Assembly: GCF_048544455.1 (NCBI RefSeq)
Contig: NC_133530.1
Span: 17,909,748-17,973,747 of the forward strand
Source: Silene latifolia
Taxonomy: Eukaryota > Streptophyta > Magnoliopsida > Caryophyllales > Caryophyllaceae
Reading direction: 5' to 3'
DNA length: 64,000 nt
Both the position numbers and the translations under genes were made by a program. Of the stretch, positions 37,526 through 49,020 are shown one piece after another. How positions within the stretch are numbered: the stretch's first letter is position 1; each line of letters begins with the position of its first letter. The notes under the pieces are model-generated. The model worked only from the letters and a program-made list of their open reading frames with translations, had not been told where the DNA came from and did not search any database.

Positions 37526-38183
37526 GGAAAATGAGATGGCGACACCGGGTGTTACTCAAATTGAGCGATACCCGGGACATTATTGTAATTTACTTAGGTA
37601 TTTTGCTTCCCCTCCATAAAAATTCAAATTTCAAACTAATTAGTGTTAAAGGGCAATTTAGGAACTTAAGATTAATTAAATATTGTGAAAATTGTTAATT
37701 ACCACCTACTATTTACCGTATTTTACAAATTACCACATTGTATTTCGTTTATTACTAATAACCACCTATATTAGACGGTATATATCCCATCTACCACCGT
37801 ATTTCATTCCCGATCATCATTCAAATAACTTCTCGACTCATTAAGTGAATAAACCGCAAAAAGACCAAAACACCCTTAATTTTATTCACTCCAAAAACTC
37901 ACTGCCATCTAATTAAGAGAGAAACCAAAATCAAACACTCTAAATCCACAACTACAATCAAAATCAAATTATTTTTTGCGAGTAATCAAGATCCAACAAC
38001 CAAAATTGTAAGGACCTTTATCTGTAAAGAGAATCACATACGTTCATCATCATTCATCAATCTTATTCAATCTCCATGAGGAATTAATATGTTGTTGTTA
38101 TTACTCTATCCACATTATATAACATGATAATTATCCTCTTTCTTCCTCTTGTGCACCCATACATCATCCCTCCCACCATCTCT

Positions 38184-38924
38184 GTTGGAAATATAGGGGC
38201 TTTTATTGCCTTTGGAGTGTTTCCAATTGTCCCACATTGGTGAGGAAAAGGAAGTTTTATGGGTTTATATATACCCACCCTCCTTACCATATCACTAGTG
38301 GGTCATGGGAGGCTTTTGTGGAAGCTTTGCGAGGTGCTTAATTCAGCTCGCACACGTGCCCGTGCCCGAGCCCGGCCCGACCCGACCCGGATCCGGATCC
38401 GTGATTCGGGATTTGGGATTTGGGATTTGGCAATCGCCTGCGGCGGGCTGTGCCTCAAATCCGAGTTAGTGGGAGAAAGACTCTCCCAGCCCAATTCATG
38501 ACTCTTTTTGGGCCAAAACCGACTCCTGAAACTGTGCCTCAAATCCGAGTTAGTGGGAGAAAGACTCTCCCCACTAACAGTCAGGTTGACTGACTAATTC
38601 AACACAACTAACAACAATAAAAACAGCCCAATTCATGACTCGGCTCCGGCCCAAAAAGATAGGCACAGCCCGCCGCAGGCGATTGCCAAATCCCGAATCA
38701 CGAATCCGGATCCGGGCCGGGCCGGGCTCGGGCACGCGCGCGCGCGCGTGTGCGAGCTGAATTAAGCACCTCGCAAAGCTTCCACAAAAGCCTCCCATGA
38801 CCCACTAGTGATATGGTAAGGAGGGTGGGTATATATAAACCCATAAAACTTCCTTTTCCTCACCAATGTGGGACAATTGGAAACACTCCAAAGGCAATAA
38901 AAGCCCCTATATTTCCAACAATCC
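38184..38924. repeat. Large near-palindrome at the LTR end of the Copia fossil
   Basis: Both ends begin TGTTGGAAATATAGGGGC, pointing inward. Arms of roughly 250-290 bp match in inverted orientation, including the ACCCTCCTTACCATATCACT segment, the AAGCTTCCACAAAAGCCTCC segment and a GGATCCGG/GCCCGGGC-rich patch. The centre (about 38,470-38,600) has a further duplicated GTTAGTGGG/CCCACTAAC motif. Either the LTR itself is palindromic or two LTR copies lie head to head. Confidence 0.85.
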
Positions 38925-41900
38925 CCCACTAGGGCGCTGAGACAGAGAAAGAAATTTCGGGTAAAGGAAGGATTGGATACTTAGGTATCAATATCTTTCG
39001 ATTTGAATTGACACTTTAGTGAAATGAGGAAACAACTTACTTACAATTAGAGAATATCTTGCGATTTGAATTCCTAGCCGAGCTTCATCGATACCCCCAC
39101 AACACATATCATACCTTGATTAAGATCGTTCGCGAAAGTGCAACGCGCTCTTTTAGAGTAATGCGTTTAACTTGGTATTGGCAGACATGTTCACATGACT
39201 TCTCATAGTCTTGTGATCATCACACCTGAATAGGTGGCTCAAGTGCTTCTCAACAGCACTTCTCACGTGAGTCATTAAGGACCTAAGTCCAACCTGGTGT
39301 ATGATCCATCAAGTGCGTCTCAAAAGCACCACCATTAAGGCTATGAATCATACAACGCCATAGGAATAGAAGCTTTAGACTTAGTCAAGTCTCACTCTTG
39401 ACCTAAGGACTTAAGCCCCATTCCCCTCGACGTATCAACGACTAGTCTCCTAGCCAGCCCTTTAGTAAAGGGATCAAAGAAGATTGTTTTCGGACTTCAC
39501 ATAGTCCAAAGCAATCACTCCATTGTCTTGGAGTTGTCTAACTGCAGCGTGCCTTATTCGAATATGTCTCTTTTTCGAATTATAGACACTATTCTTTGCA
39601 ACACCAATAGCAGCCTGCGAGTCACAGTGTAGAGAGACCGGTGTTAGCCGTCCGCCCCACACTGGTATATCAGCTAAAAGGTTTCTCAACCATTCAGCCT
39701 CTTGTCCTGCCAACTCAAGAGCTATGAACTCAGATTCCATGGTAGAGCGTGCGATACAAGTCTGTTTAGAGGACTTCCACGATATAGCACCTCCACCCAT
39801 GGTAAAGACATAACCACTAGTAGAACAGATCTCATCGTTACCTGCAACCCAGTTCGCATCACAATATCCCTCTAACACAGCAGGAAATTTACTATAATGC
39901 AAACATAAGTCAACTGTTCCTTTTAGGTATTTTAGTAAACGACGAAGAGCATTCCAGTGTTCATTACTAGGGTTATGTGTATAACGACTCAGTCTACTAA
40001 CTGCATAAGCAATATCTGGTCGAGTACAGTTCATTAAAAACATCACACTACCTAGGATTTTAGCATACTCTTCTTGGGAAACACTCTTGCCCAAGTTTTT
40101 ACACAAGTGTACACTAGGATCATAGGGTGTTCTAGCAGGCACATCATCAAAGCAGTTAAACTTTTTCAACACTTTTTCAACATAATGAGATTGACTTAGA
40201 CAGATTCCATTGGGGTTTCGGATGACCTTAACTCCTAGGATAACATCAGCTTCTCCTAAGTCCTTCATCTCAAAATGTGATGACAAAAATTCTTTGGTTC
40301 TAATTATCACCTCTAAATTATTACCAAGTATTAACATGTCATCAACATAAAGGCATATAAGCACACAATCAGATTCTATTACTTTTGAATAAACACATGA
40401 ATCAGAATTGTTAACCACATAGCCATTACTTATCAAAGTGTTGTTAAATTTCTCATACCACTGTTTAGGTGCTTGTTTCAGTCCATAAAGTGACTTGTTC
40501 AGTTTACACACTTTACTCTCTTGACCCTCAATCACAAAACCTTCAGGTTGAGACATATAGATCTCTTCCCTTAGTTCACCATTCAAAAAGGCAGTTTTAA
40601 CATCCATCTGATGTATAACTAGGTTATGAATAGCAGCTAAGGCGACAAGAGTCCTAATAGTCGAAATTTTGGTCACAGGAGAGTAAGTATCAAAATAATC
40701 AATACCCTTCTTTTGTGTAAAGCCTCTAACTACAAGTCTAGCTTTGAACCTCTCTATTGTACCGTCAGGTCTCATTTTCTTTTTAAAGATCCATTTACTT
40801 GTAATGGGTTTACTACCTTTAGGTAAATCAGTCAACTCCCAAGTCTGATTTGACACAATAGAGTCAAGTTCACTTTTAATAGCATCTTTCCAAAAATTAG
40901 CATCAATGGATTTCATTGCCTCACTATAAGTTTTTGGGTCATCTTCTATTAAAAAGGCTGAAACAAACTCATCACTAGCACAAACAGTGTATCCAAGTTC
41001 AGACAACATAGTTGTATCATAATCATCACCAAAGTTCTTTGGGCATCTAGGTCTTTTACTTCTTCTAGGTTCAACAGAAACATCAATAGAAGTGCTACTA
41101 CTACTAGCATGTGAAGACAAATCATGAGATGCAACAGATAAACTAGGAGATGGTACAAAGTTTTTCGAAAGGGAAAAACATGCTCAAAGAATTCGGCATC
41201 TCTAGCCTCAGATATAGAACGGTCACTCAAAGACATAAATCTATAAGCAGAGCTATTTTGAGCATAACCTATAAACACACAATCATAGGTCTTAGGTCCA
41301 ACGGTAGGTCTCCTAAAATCAGGTAAGCCCACTTTAGCCAAACACCCCCACACTCTAAGGTAACTTAGGTTAGGAGGATAGCCCTTCCAAATTTCATAGG
41401 GGGTCTTGTCAATTTTCTTATGAGGTACACGATTAAGAATGTGACAAGCAGAAAGTATTGCTTCCCCCCACATATCGTCAGATAGGCCAGAACTTAAAAG
41501 CATAGCATTCATCATTTCTTTTAAGGTTCTATTTTTACGTTCAGCTACACCATTGGATTGGGGTAAATAAGGTGGACTAGTCTCATGTATTAAACCGTTT
41601 TAAAGACAAAAGTCACTAGATAACTGGATTTATACTCACCACCTCTATCAGATCTTACCCTTTTAATTTTTCTGTCAAGTTGGTTCTCAACTTCATTTTT
41701 AAAGTTTATAAAAGAGTGTTCAGCTTCATCTTTAGTCTTAAGCAAATAGACACGGGTGTATCTAGAACAGTCATCTATAAACGTAACATAATAATTCTTG
41801 CCACCTCTACTTGCAACATTTTTGAAGTCAGCTAGGTCGGTGTGAATTAATTCAAGAAGACTCGTGTTCCTAGTAGTCACAGGTTTACTAGGTTTCTTTG

Positions 41901-42122
41901 TAAACTTAGCCTCAACACAGCTAGCACATTTAGAGAATTCTTGACTCGTCAAACTCGGAATTAAACTCATAGTTCTAAGTTTTTTAATATAATCCACATT
42001 CACATGACCTAACCTACCATGCCAAATATCAATAGACTCAGCGATATAAGCAGAAGAAGATGCAATATTATTAATGGCAGAATCAGAGTTCAATACAAAA
42101 AGACCCCCAGAAAGATAACCAC
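38184..42122 (-). mobile_element. Copia (Ty1) LTR retrotransposon fossil, partial
   Basis: Minus-strand parts in order from the right: GAG-pre-integrase (WHGRLGHVN), integrase core (HTDLADF...DRGGEYK), reverse transcriptase ([18 protein letters not shown]) and RNase H ([10 protein letters not shown]), then a purine tract (AGTGGGGGAT) and a 3' LTR start, TGTTGGAAATATAGGGGC, at about 38,924. Only a partial element is present and it is broken, with about three breaks among the visible coding parts. It lies inside the Mutator-like element. Age cannot be measured because no second direct LTR is seen. Confidence 0.9.
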
Positions 42123-43559
42123 CGCCACCTCTTCACAACTTTTTCCCCATCAGTGTCTGACCACCACCCTCCGCACTGCTAGACCTACCGTCTTATCGCA
42201 CCACCAGATTTTGCCACATTTCTCACCATGACCTCCAACTTCTCGCTACCATTACCCAAACCCACAAATTTGCAGTGCTATTAGTTGGGTTTATGCTGCA
42301 AATTAAAGACATTTCTTAGGGTTCTTTCAATTTTGTTTATGATTTTGGGGGTTTTGTGTTACAAATCTCAGCTCATTTCTTTGGTTTTTCTTTTCTTTTT
42401 GGAGGATAAAAGCAATGGTTAAGGAGATGGTGGGCTTGGGTTGATAGTGCAACGGGTGGTAGTGAGATGGTGGTTAGGTGGTGGTGAGTAGATGGTGGGA
42501 AATGTGGTGAGGTAGCGCTTGCGAGGGATGCTCTGAGTTTGTTGGTGGTGGTGGGGTAAGAACATTCCGACAATTTGATGATGATGATGATGATGATGAT
42601 GGAGATGATGATGGAGATGATGAATTATTGGGGTGTTGTGATGAATGGCGTGGTTAAACTTTTAGTGTTTAGGTGGGGTAGTACGGTGTGTTTTGAGTGA
42701 ACTAAAGTAAGGGTATTATAGTCATTATTTAGTTTATTAACTTAACGAGTCGGGACTAACGTAAAATGATGAGCCGAAAATGATATACGGTGGTAGATGG
42801 GATATATACCGTGTAATGTAGGTGGTTATTAGTAATAAACGAAATACAAGGTGGTAGTTTGTAAAATACGGTAAATATGAGGTGGTAATTTACAATTTTC
42901 TCTTAAATATTTTAACAATATTGATAAATGGAAGATTCTGTGCGATATTTTGTGCTATATTGGTGAAACCATACTTCTACATTAGTGATCTTTCTTTTCA
43001 CCACGATGAAATTGAAGAAACTGACGGGCTATACATTTAGATGTCTAAAAAACTACTCCGAAATTGGCTGAATTGTAAAAAAACTCGGGCGATGAACTGT
43101 AAAAAAGGCTGAAAATCTGAAAGTGCAGAGTCGGGAGGAAGTGATTGAGACGTAACTGGTACATTACTGCACTAATTTTATGCTGGATTTAGGTCATATT
43201 AATCATGCTTAATTAGTTGTGCATTAGAATTAAGAAGTTCGAACACTCATGTTACAATTGCCTAATTCCTTATACAAACAAACGAAACAATCTTAATGAT
43301 GATTACAATTCTATTCATATTTAGGCATGTACTCCGCCATTACTGCACTAATTTTGTTTTCAAAGCTCTCCGCTTACAGGTGAATAGTATATTTTATTCT
43401 ATAGTTTATTTTATTAATATAATAATTGTTAATTACGGTTGTATCCCTACGATATTGGCGCAAAAATGAAAATTATTTTTTTTACTTTTTATTTTTTTCT
43501 ATTTTTTATTAGGGTGTTACCGAAACTCGGTAACACCCGGTGTCGCCATAGCACTTCCC

Positions 43560-43838
43560 AAAAAAATATGATGATGGGGTTAGAAACAGACTTGGTGTTC
43601 ATAAACAACTTACACTTAACTGGTTCAAAGAGTGACCGACGATGTACGTCATCTGCAATTTGTCGACGCTTCACTCATATTTTGTAGAATTCATTTTTAA
43701 AATAATGCTTAAAAATAAAGTATTTGTCGTTTTAATTTGGTCGATTTTAAAAATATTTGTCAAAATGGTGTCTACGTAAACTCGGGTTATCAAATCCTGA
43801 AACACGGAACAGACACACCATTACTATGTCAGTATGTC
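43560..43838. other. Short intergenic stretch
   Basis: No gene supported. AGTATGTC at 43,831-43,838 is the left target duplication of the adjacent hAT element. Confidence 0.5.
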
Positions 43839-44340
43839 TAGGGCTGTTCACTCAGTGGTCCGGACCAAAGAGCAGACCGGACCGAATTTTGTGTGGTCCG
43901 GTCCACGGTCCACCTATTTACTCTACTTTGGTCTTCGGTCCGGTCCTAGACCAACCCGAATGGACCGCGGACCAGACCATGGACCGAAGTTATGTAATAA
44001 AAGAATTTTTAAATTTTTAATTTTATTGATTTTATTTTCTACTTTGTTTACATGTATTATAAGATGTATAATTATTTAGTTAAATCTCGTAAGAAAATAA
44101 TGTTCTTTATTTTGATCATTACGAACTTCTCGAGTTCTAGTTTTATATGGTAAAACATGTCAATGACAATAATATTTGGTCCATTTGGTCCGGTCCGGTC
44201 CGGTCCACGTGTTTTTGTGGTACAGACCGGACCGGACCAATATTAATATGGTCCGGTCCTCGGTCCACCTCCTAACCCTTATTTGGTTTTCGGTTCAGAG
44301 AGTTTGGTCCGGTCCGGTCCCGGACCAATGAACACCCCTA
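43839..44340. mobile_element. hAT-type MITE filled with GGTCC repeats
   Basis: 502 bp with ends TAGGGCTGTTCA and TGAACACCCCTA (imperfect TIR). It is flanked by a perfect 8-bp duplication, AGTATGTC (43,831-43,838 and 44,341-44,348), diagnostic of hAT transposition. The interior is dominated by GGTCCGGTCC, GGACCGG and related words on both sides of an AT-rich middle. No coding capacity. Confidence 0.92.
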
Positions 44341-44384
44341 AGTATGTCTTTGTAACCAAATGACCAACAATATGTCAGTATGTC

Positions 44385-44868
44385 TGATATAAAAGACCAT
44401 TCATCCCATCAGGGCCAGGCGCTTTTAGCGGGTGCATTTGCATCAAGGCCTCAACAACTTCTTCTTTAGTATAGTCGGCTTGTAGTCCAGCATTCATCTG
44501 ACCACTCACACGCCCTGCAATCCCTGCAAATTCCTTGTCTAAATCATAAGGCTGCTATGCAGTAAATAATTCGTTAAAGTATTCATTTGCCACTTTGGCC
44601 ACCTTCTCATCCCCCTCATAGACTAACCCATTTCCATCAACAAGCTTATTAATTTGATTCTTCTGTCATCGCTGAGTTATTGCTTTTCGATGAAAAAACT
44701 TGTATTTTAATCTCCCTCCTTAAGCCATAACGCCCGCGACCTCTGCCTCCAAAATATTTCCTCTTGACATAACTATTAATCTCCTTTGACACTCTTTTCC
44801 GCTCCTCCACCATTAGCTTTTTCCAAAATATTTTGATAACCTCAAATGTATTTTGTTTTTGGCTCATG
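44385..44868 (-). pseudogene. LINE reverse-transcriptase fragment
   Basis: The minus strand reads AGRVSGQMNAGLQADYTKEE then ALMQMHPLKAPGPDGMNGLL, matching the start of the RT domain of LINE copy 2 (its MHPLKAPGPDGMN block is near 17,160). The upstream coiled region matches with frame breaks. Truncated at both ends, with no poly(A) or duplication seen. Confidence 0.85.
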
Positions 44869-45804
44869 TGTAATACTTAACCCGTTTTAAAGTTATAAGT
44901 TAAACGAATGTAACGGTCTTAAATGAAAATTTGTGTAAATACTATATATGAGACAATGACCGAATACTCAATATTTAGGACCTAACAAATAGTTTGTCAT
45001 ATGACCTCTTTACACTTAAAACTAACTTGACAAACATGTCAATTGGGTCGAGTATGGGTCAGATAATTTCGAGTCAGATCGATTCGAGGTTGCAAGATTT
45101 CGGGTAAGATCGGGTTAATTAGCTCAGGTCATATTATTTTCAAGTTATTTAGCGAGAATTATTAGTTTGCAACAATAAAGCATTCAGGTGGTACTGTAAG
45201 ACTAGGGTCAATATGATTTAAATCAAAAGTGAAATCAAATTAGGGTCAATCTGATTTAAATCAATGGTTTGCTTTCGGATCTGGTTAAATCGGTTCGATT
45301 TAAATTGAAATGACCTTAATTTTGATTTCAATTTGATTTTAATCGGGTTTATGTTGATTTACTTTAATCGGTTTGGGTCGGGTCAGTTTAAAATCAATTG
45401 AATTTCAAGTCATAATTTTCTTGAGTTTAGGCTAAGAAAATTAGCTTAAAGCATACATTATACTTTTGAATGAATTTTAATAATTCATAATACCATTAAT
45501 AAATAAAGAAATAATGAAAAGACAGCAAAACCTTGGGAGAAAATAGATATTTTTAAATTAGGTCAATTGGTTCGGTTATTATCAATTCAAATATATTTGG
45601 ATTCGGGTATCATTTAGTTGTTATTGAATTTGATTTAGTTTCGGTACAATTCGGATTGAGTCAAATTCCGGGTACTACTCAGATTCTTTATATCGAGACA
45701 TCGAGTGTTCGGTCGATTACCAATTCAGATGTTTCTCTACGATATAACACCATTTTCTAATTATGAATATATCAATATCTCGACATATCCCAATATCTTG
45801 TAAC
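44869..45804. other. Intergenic; GGGTC/GATTTAAATC-rich low-complexity sequence
   Basis: About 45,050-45,700 is built from short words such as TCGGGT, GATTTAAATC and TTCGGAT with weak periodicity. No gene supported. Confidence 0.5.
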
Positions 45805-46281
45805 ATTTTCTCGAGGTTACTTCAATGACATTCTCTCGTCCTAACAATAATTCAATCACAAGCAATCAATATTTAAACCTTACCATGAACACGAAGAATG
45901 CCAAATTATTTAAACCGATTAAAGTGACTATTGAATATGATCGTCACTTAATATCCAACACAACGATTGCGCCTTTCCACCAAAATGCCCTAGCCATAAC
46001 AACAATACCCGTACAAATGGGTACGGCCGATACACGACTCCCAGACAACGTCATTGACTCTATTACTACGAAATTGGCTAGTGATGGCGTCTTGGATTTA
46101 ATGATTTAAGTTTCTCGGCGACAACTGGAATGTAGGTTATAGAGAATCCGATTACTTCTGCGACATGACAGTGCTTTATTGTAAAGGCGTCGCAGTTACG
46201 TTTTCGTCAACTAATAACACATGGAATGGATCTACCAAGAATGGTCCATTCCTTTGCAAATACAGGGGTTGTTATTATTAG
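45805..46281 (+). pseudogene. LEA_2/NHL-like gene copy, 5'-truncated and broken
   Basis: Homology to the three intact copies starts abruptly at CTCGAGGTTACTTCAATGAC, so the cytosolic tail, membrane segment and start codon are missing. It reads SRPNNNSITSNQYLNLTMNT, KLFKPIKVTIEYDRHLIS and MGTADTRLPDNVIDSITTKL, then meets a stop at about 46,107. Homology continues to the C-terminal NNTWNGSTKNGPFLCKY and ends at the normal stop region. Confidence 0.88.
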
Positions 46282-46287
46282 AATTAT

Positions 46288-46665
46288 GCCCTGTTTGGTA
46301 ATCAGCAGATTGATATTAGCAGAAGTAGATTGGTCAAGCAGATTATAAATGACAGATTAGATTAACTCATTAACAGATTTTACTAGTATATTTCAATTAG
46401 CAAATTTAGTAGAAGTGTTTGGTAATTAGCAGATTTTAGTTAATAGATTGTTGCATCTATGTGTAGATTGCTGACGGATTCATATTTCACAATCTACTAA
46501 TGCGAATATGCTAGGTAGAGTAGCATATTGGAAAACAGTAGATCCTACTCTTTCAATATGCCATTTATTAAACACTTAAAATAGTAGATTGATGAGTCAA
46601 ACATGCTAAAAGCCTTGAATATGCTGAAAATTTTCCAATCCGCCATTTACCAAATACCCCCTTAA
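46288..46665. mobile_element. MITE inserted just after the NHL-like pseudogene (first copy of a pair)
   Basis: 378 bp starting GCCCTGTTTGGTAATCAGCA and ending CCATTTACCAAATACCCCCT then TAA. Comparison with the paralogous 3' flank at 49,018 (GAATTATGATGC) shows the empty site and gives a 3-bp duplication, TAT. A diverged relative lies at 59,264-59,705. Probably PIF/Harbinger-like; the superfamily is uncertain. Confidence 0.75.
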
Positions 46666-47155
46666 TATGATGCCAATTTTTCGATTCCTAGGTATAATCT
46701 TAGGTATGCGATTCGATTTATTTATATATTTTCGAGGTGATCGACTTTGCCTTACTTCTTCGCATGTTAGGCAAAATGTGTGTGATCTATGCATATCTAA
46801 ATTGCTGTCTAATTTGACATAAATTTAGGAACATTTTAAATCCCGCGAATTATATTAATTTACTTACTTCATTATTAAGTTCGATTTTTTCATGTTTACG
46901 GACTACGGTTTACCTATCTTGTTTTATAAGAGTTCTTTGTAGTAAAATAAATTCATAACAACAAATACTGCGCCCTCCGCTCCTAATAATTTTGTTTACC
47001 TTCTTCAAAAATATACTTAACATAAGAATAGAAAAAGTTAAAGAGGAACTCAACAAGACGGAAGTTTTGGGATTATTTTTTTGTGTATTACCATTGTGAC
47101 AAACAATACATATATAGTACAACTGTTGCAACCCTAGGTCCCTAACACAGTTTTA
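46666..47155. other. 3' flank and intergenic sequence
   Basis: Includes remnants homologous to the 3' flank of the NHL-like genes and a partial Stowaway-like end near 46,972 (GCCCTCCGCTCC). No gene. Confidence 0.45.
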
Positions 47156-47565
47156 GAGCATGTACAATAGAGAGGAAATAACCTCCTCTTAGCACTCTCT
47201 TTCATCTAAGAGGAGGTCCTCTCTATTGTGGACAATGCATAGAACATCCTCTTAGAAGGAGGATGTTCTCCACTTCCTCTAAAATTAGAGGAAGTGGAAC
47301 ATTGGCCCTTGAGTCAACTAGCCAATCATATTTTTTTCATTTTTAATATTTACATTTTATTTTTTCCCTTTTAATAGAAGTTAAAATATAATTAAAATGG
47401 TAGAGGATAGATAAGATGATCCTCTCTATTGTGAACAAAAATATATAAGAAGAGGATGAAGATAGTGGAAATGATTGTGGGTCATAGAGAAAATGATGTG
47501 TTAAAAATTGAGAGGGCAAAAGAAAAAATAAGAGGAGGAGGATGTACTCTCTATAGTACATGCTC
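47156..47565. mobile_element. Tourist/PIF-Harbinger-type MITE
   Basis: 410 bp. The ends are inverted repeats: GAGCATGTACAATAGAGAG on the left and, inverted, GAGCATGTACTATAGAGAG on the right. It is flanked by TTA on each side (47,153-47,155 and 47,566-47,568), the standard Harbinger duplication. Further inverted AGAGGAGG/CCTCCTCT blocks lie inside. No coding capacity. Confidence 0.88.
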
Positions 47566-47568
47566 TTA

Positions 47569-48273
47569 GGGAACCAAATATTTTCCAAGACATAATTAAA
47601 TAAGGGTGCTGATTTTCGTAGTACACATTGTAGCAGGGTCTTGATTTTCCCGTTTTGATTATATTCTTGAATTGTATATGAAAAATGCAATTTGATTGTT
47701 TCTTGATTAATTGGTATTGTAAATTAATTGGATAGGTGATTTTAAGAATGTTATACTATTGTTTAATTATGTTATTCATGATTTCAATATTGTCGATCTA
47801 ATTTCTGAGCATACGGCTTGAGGGTGTTCACTGTCGGTGGAGGGGAGGGCAGTCGGCCAGTAGTGGGGATAAGGTGGTGATGGCGGCGGCTGTGTACAAC
47901 GTTGGTTGGAATTGGGTGGGTGAATGTTAAACGACGCAGTACATGTTTGTACTGCAAATCTCGTTTTTTAATCAAGGGTAGACAATGGAAAGCTATAGGC
48001 AAAATGTACTGAAATGAGTAAAAATCGTACTGCGAAAATAAATTACGTTAAATAATTAACGAAATTATTTTAACTTTCCAAAAATCCCATGTCTATCTGA
48101 GTGAGTTTATTATGTAACTATCGTATGACTTTTTTATTAATAAAATTATCTATTCGCTCAAAAGGTGTGGCGTGGTGCAAAACAAAAGTTGAAAACAAGA
48201 AGGATTAGGAGATATAACAAACCAAAATAAGATAAGATTAGGAGAAATAAATCCTAGGGTTTATTACTCGAAC
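47569..48273. other. Intergenic region upstream of the first intact NHL-like gene
   Basis: AT-rich. No supported gene; the 47,784-48,002 minus-strand frame is not recognised. The end of the region is the promoter of the gene at 48,382. Confidence 0.45.
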
Positions 48274-48280
48274 TATATAA
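48274..48280 (+). promoter_or_regulatory. TATA box of the NHL-like gene at 48,382
   Basis: TATATAA in ACTATATAAACGAG, 102 bp before the ATG. The equivalent TATATAAA box is at 50,968-50,975 and 60,105-60,112, about 60 bp before the ATGs of the other two copies. Confidence 0.7.
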
Positions 48281-48381
48281 ACGAGTTGAGATCACCTCTC
48301 CCACTAAATAGGCTCTCCTATATAAACAATAAGACAATAACATCATACTTGAATCTTTCATCTTTTCAAGTTTTCAACACC

Positions 48382-49020
48382 ATGTCGAAAATATGGCCGT
48401 TTTCCTGGAAGACTCTTCTAAGTTCCGCACTTCTAATAATATTACTTGCTGCTGCTCTTGTTGGTTGTTTTTATACACTCAAAAACGAGGAGGCTCGTAA
48501 TGCCCGTAATGCTCCCTTTACATTCCAAGTCGATTTTCTCGAGGTTACTTCAATGACATTCTCTCGTCCTAATAATTCAATTACAACCAATCAATATTTC
48601 AATCTTACCGTGAACACGAAGTCCGCCAAATTATTTAGACCGCTTAAAGTGACTATTCAATATGATCATCACTTAGTCTCTAACACAACAATTGCGCCTT
48701 TTCGCCAAGAAGCCCTATCCATGAATACAATACCCGTATTAATGGGTACGGCCGAGACACGACTCCCAGACAAAGTCATTGACTCTATTAGTAAGAAATT
48801 GGCTAGTGAAGCTGTATTGTATTTCACGGTTATTTTTCGTGGCGATAATTGGGACACTGATTATAAATTTCTTGGTAACTCTGGTGAGTCCTGTGACATG
48901 AAGATGGTTTGTAAAGGCGTCAGAGTTACACTTTCTTCGACTAATAACACATGGAATGGATCTACCAAGGACGGTCCATTCTCTTGCAAATATAGCTCAA
49001 AAGACTGTGATAATAATTAG
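48382..49020 (+). CDS. LEA_2/NDR1-HIN1-like (NHL) membrane protein, copy 1
   Basis: 212 residues, no intron. The ATG at 48,382 (MSKIWPFSWKTLLSSALL) aligns with copies 2 and 3; an upstream in-frame ATG at 48,286 lies close to the TATA box and is less likely. A short cytosolic tail is followed by one membrane helix (about residues 10-30, ALLIILLAAALVGCF) and a beta-rich LEA_2-like domain (FTFQVDFLEVTSMTFSRPNN, YFNLTVNTKSAKLFRPLKVT, NNTWNGSTKDGPFSCKY). Four Cys in two pairs (CDMKMVC, CKYSSKDC) and N-glycosylation sequons (NLT, NTT, NNT, NGS) fit an extracellular location. NHL proteins act in defence and membrane signalling; the exact role here is unknown. Confidence 0.85.
   Translation: MSKIWPFSWKTLLSSALLIILLAAALVGCFYTLKNEEARNARNAPFTFQVDFLEVTSMTFSRPNNSITTNQYFNLTVNTKSAKLFRPLKVTIQYDHHLVSNTTIAPFRQEALSMNTIPVLMGTAETRLPDKVIDSISKKLASEAVLYFTVIFRGDNWDTDYKFLGNSGESCDMKMVCKGVRVTLSSTNNTWNGSTKDGPFSCKYSSKDCDNN

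Larger units (their letters stand above)
37685..42902. mobile_element. Non-autonomous Mutator-like element with 9-bp target duplication, split by a Copia element
   Basis: The TIRs extend for about 200 bp: left from GTGAAAATTGTTAATTACCA, right (inverted) from GAGAAAATTGTAAATTACCA, continuing with TTTCGTTTATTACTAATAAC and GGTATATATCCCATCTACCA in both. A perfect 9-bp duplication, TTAAATATT, lies at 37,676-37,684 and 42,903-42,911. Internal sequence has no transposase; the right interior has an ATG/GAT microsatellite at about 42,577-42,625. Roughly 1.3 kb without the Copia insert. Confidence 0.88.
37526..43559. mobile_element. Outer non-autonomous TIR element (Mutator-like?) hosting two later insertions
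   Basis: The ends match as inverted repeats: left GGAAAATGAGATGGCGACAC then CGGGTGTTAC; right, read inverted, GGGAAGTGCTATGGCGACAC then CGGGTGTTAC. Each end is followed by a hairpin; the right one is a perfect 11-bp stem, GGGTGTTACCG...CGGTAACACCC. Flanks TAAAAAATA (37,517-37,525) and AAAAAAATA (43,560-43,568) could be a 9-bp duplication with one mismatch, but A-richness makes this weak. Superfamily is a guess. Without its inserts it is under 1 kb. Confidence 0.6.

Noticed and set aside
38303-38798. Possible small proteins rich in RARARV and PDPTRIRIR
   Set aside because: They are read from the palindromic GC-rich part of LTR sequence on both strands.
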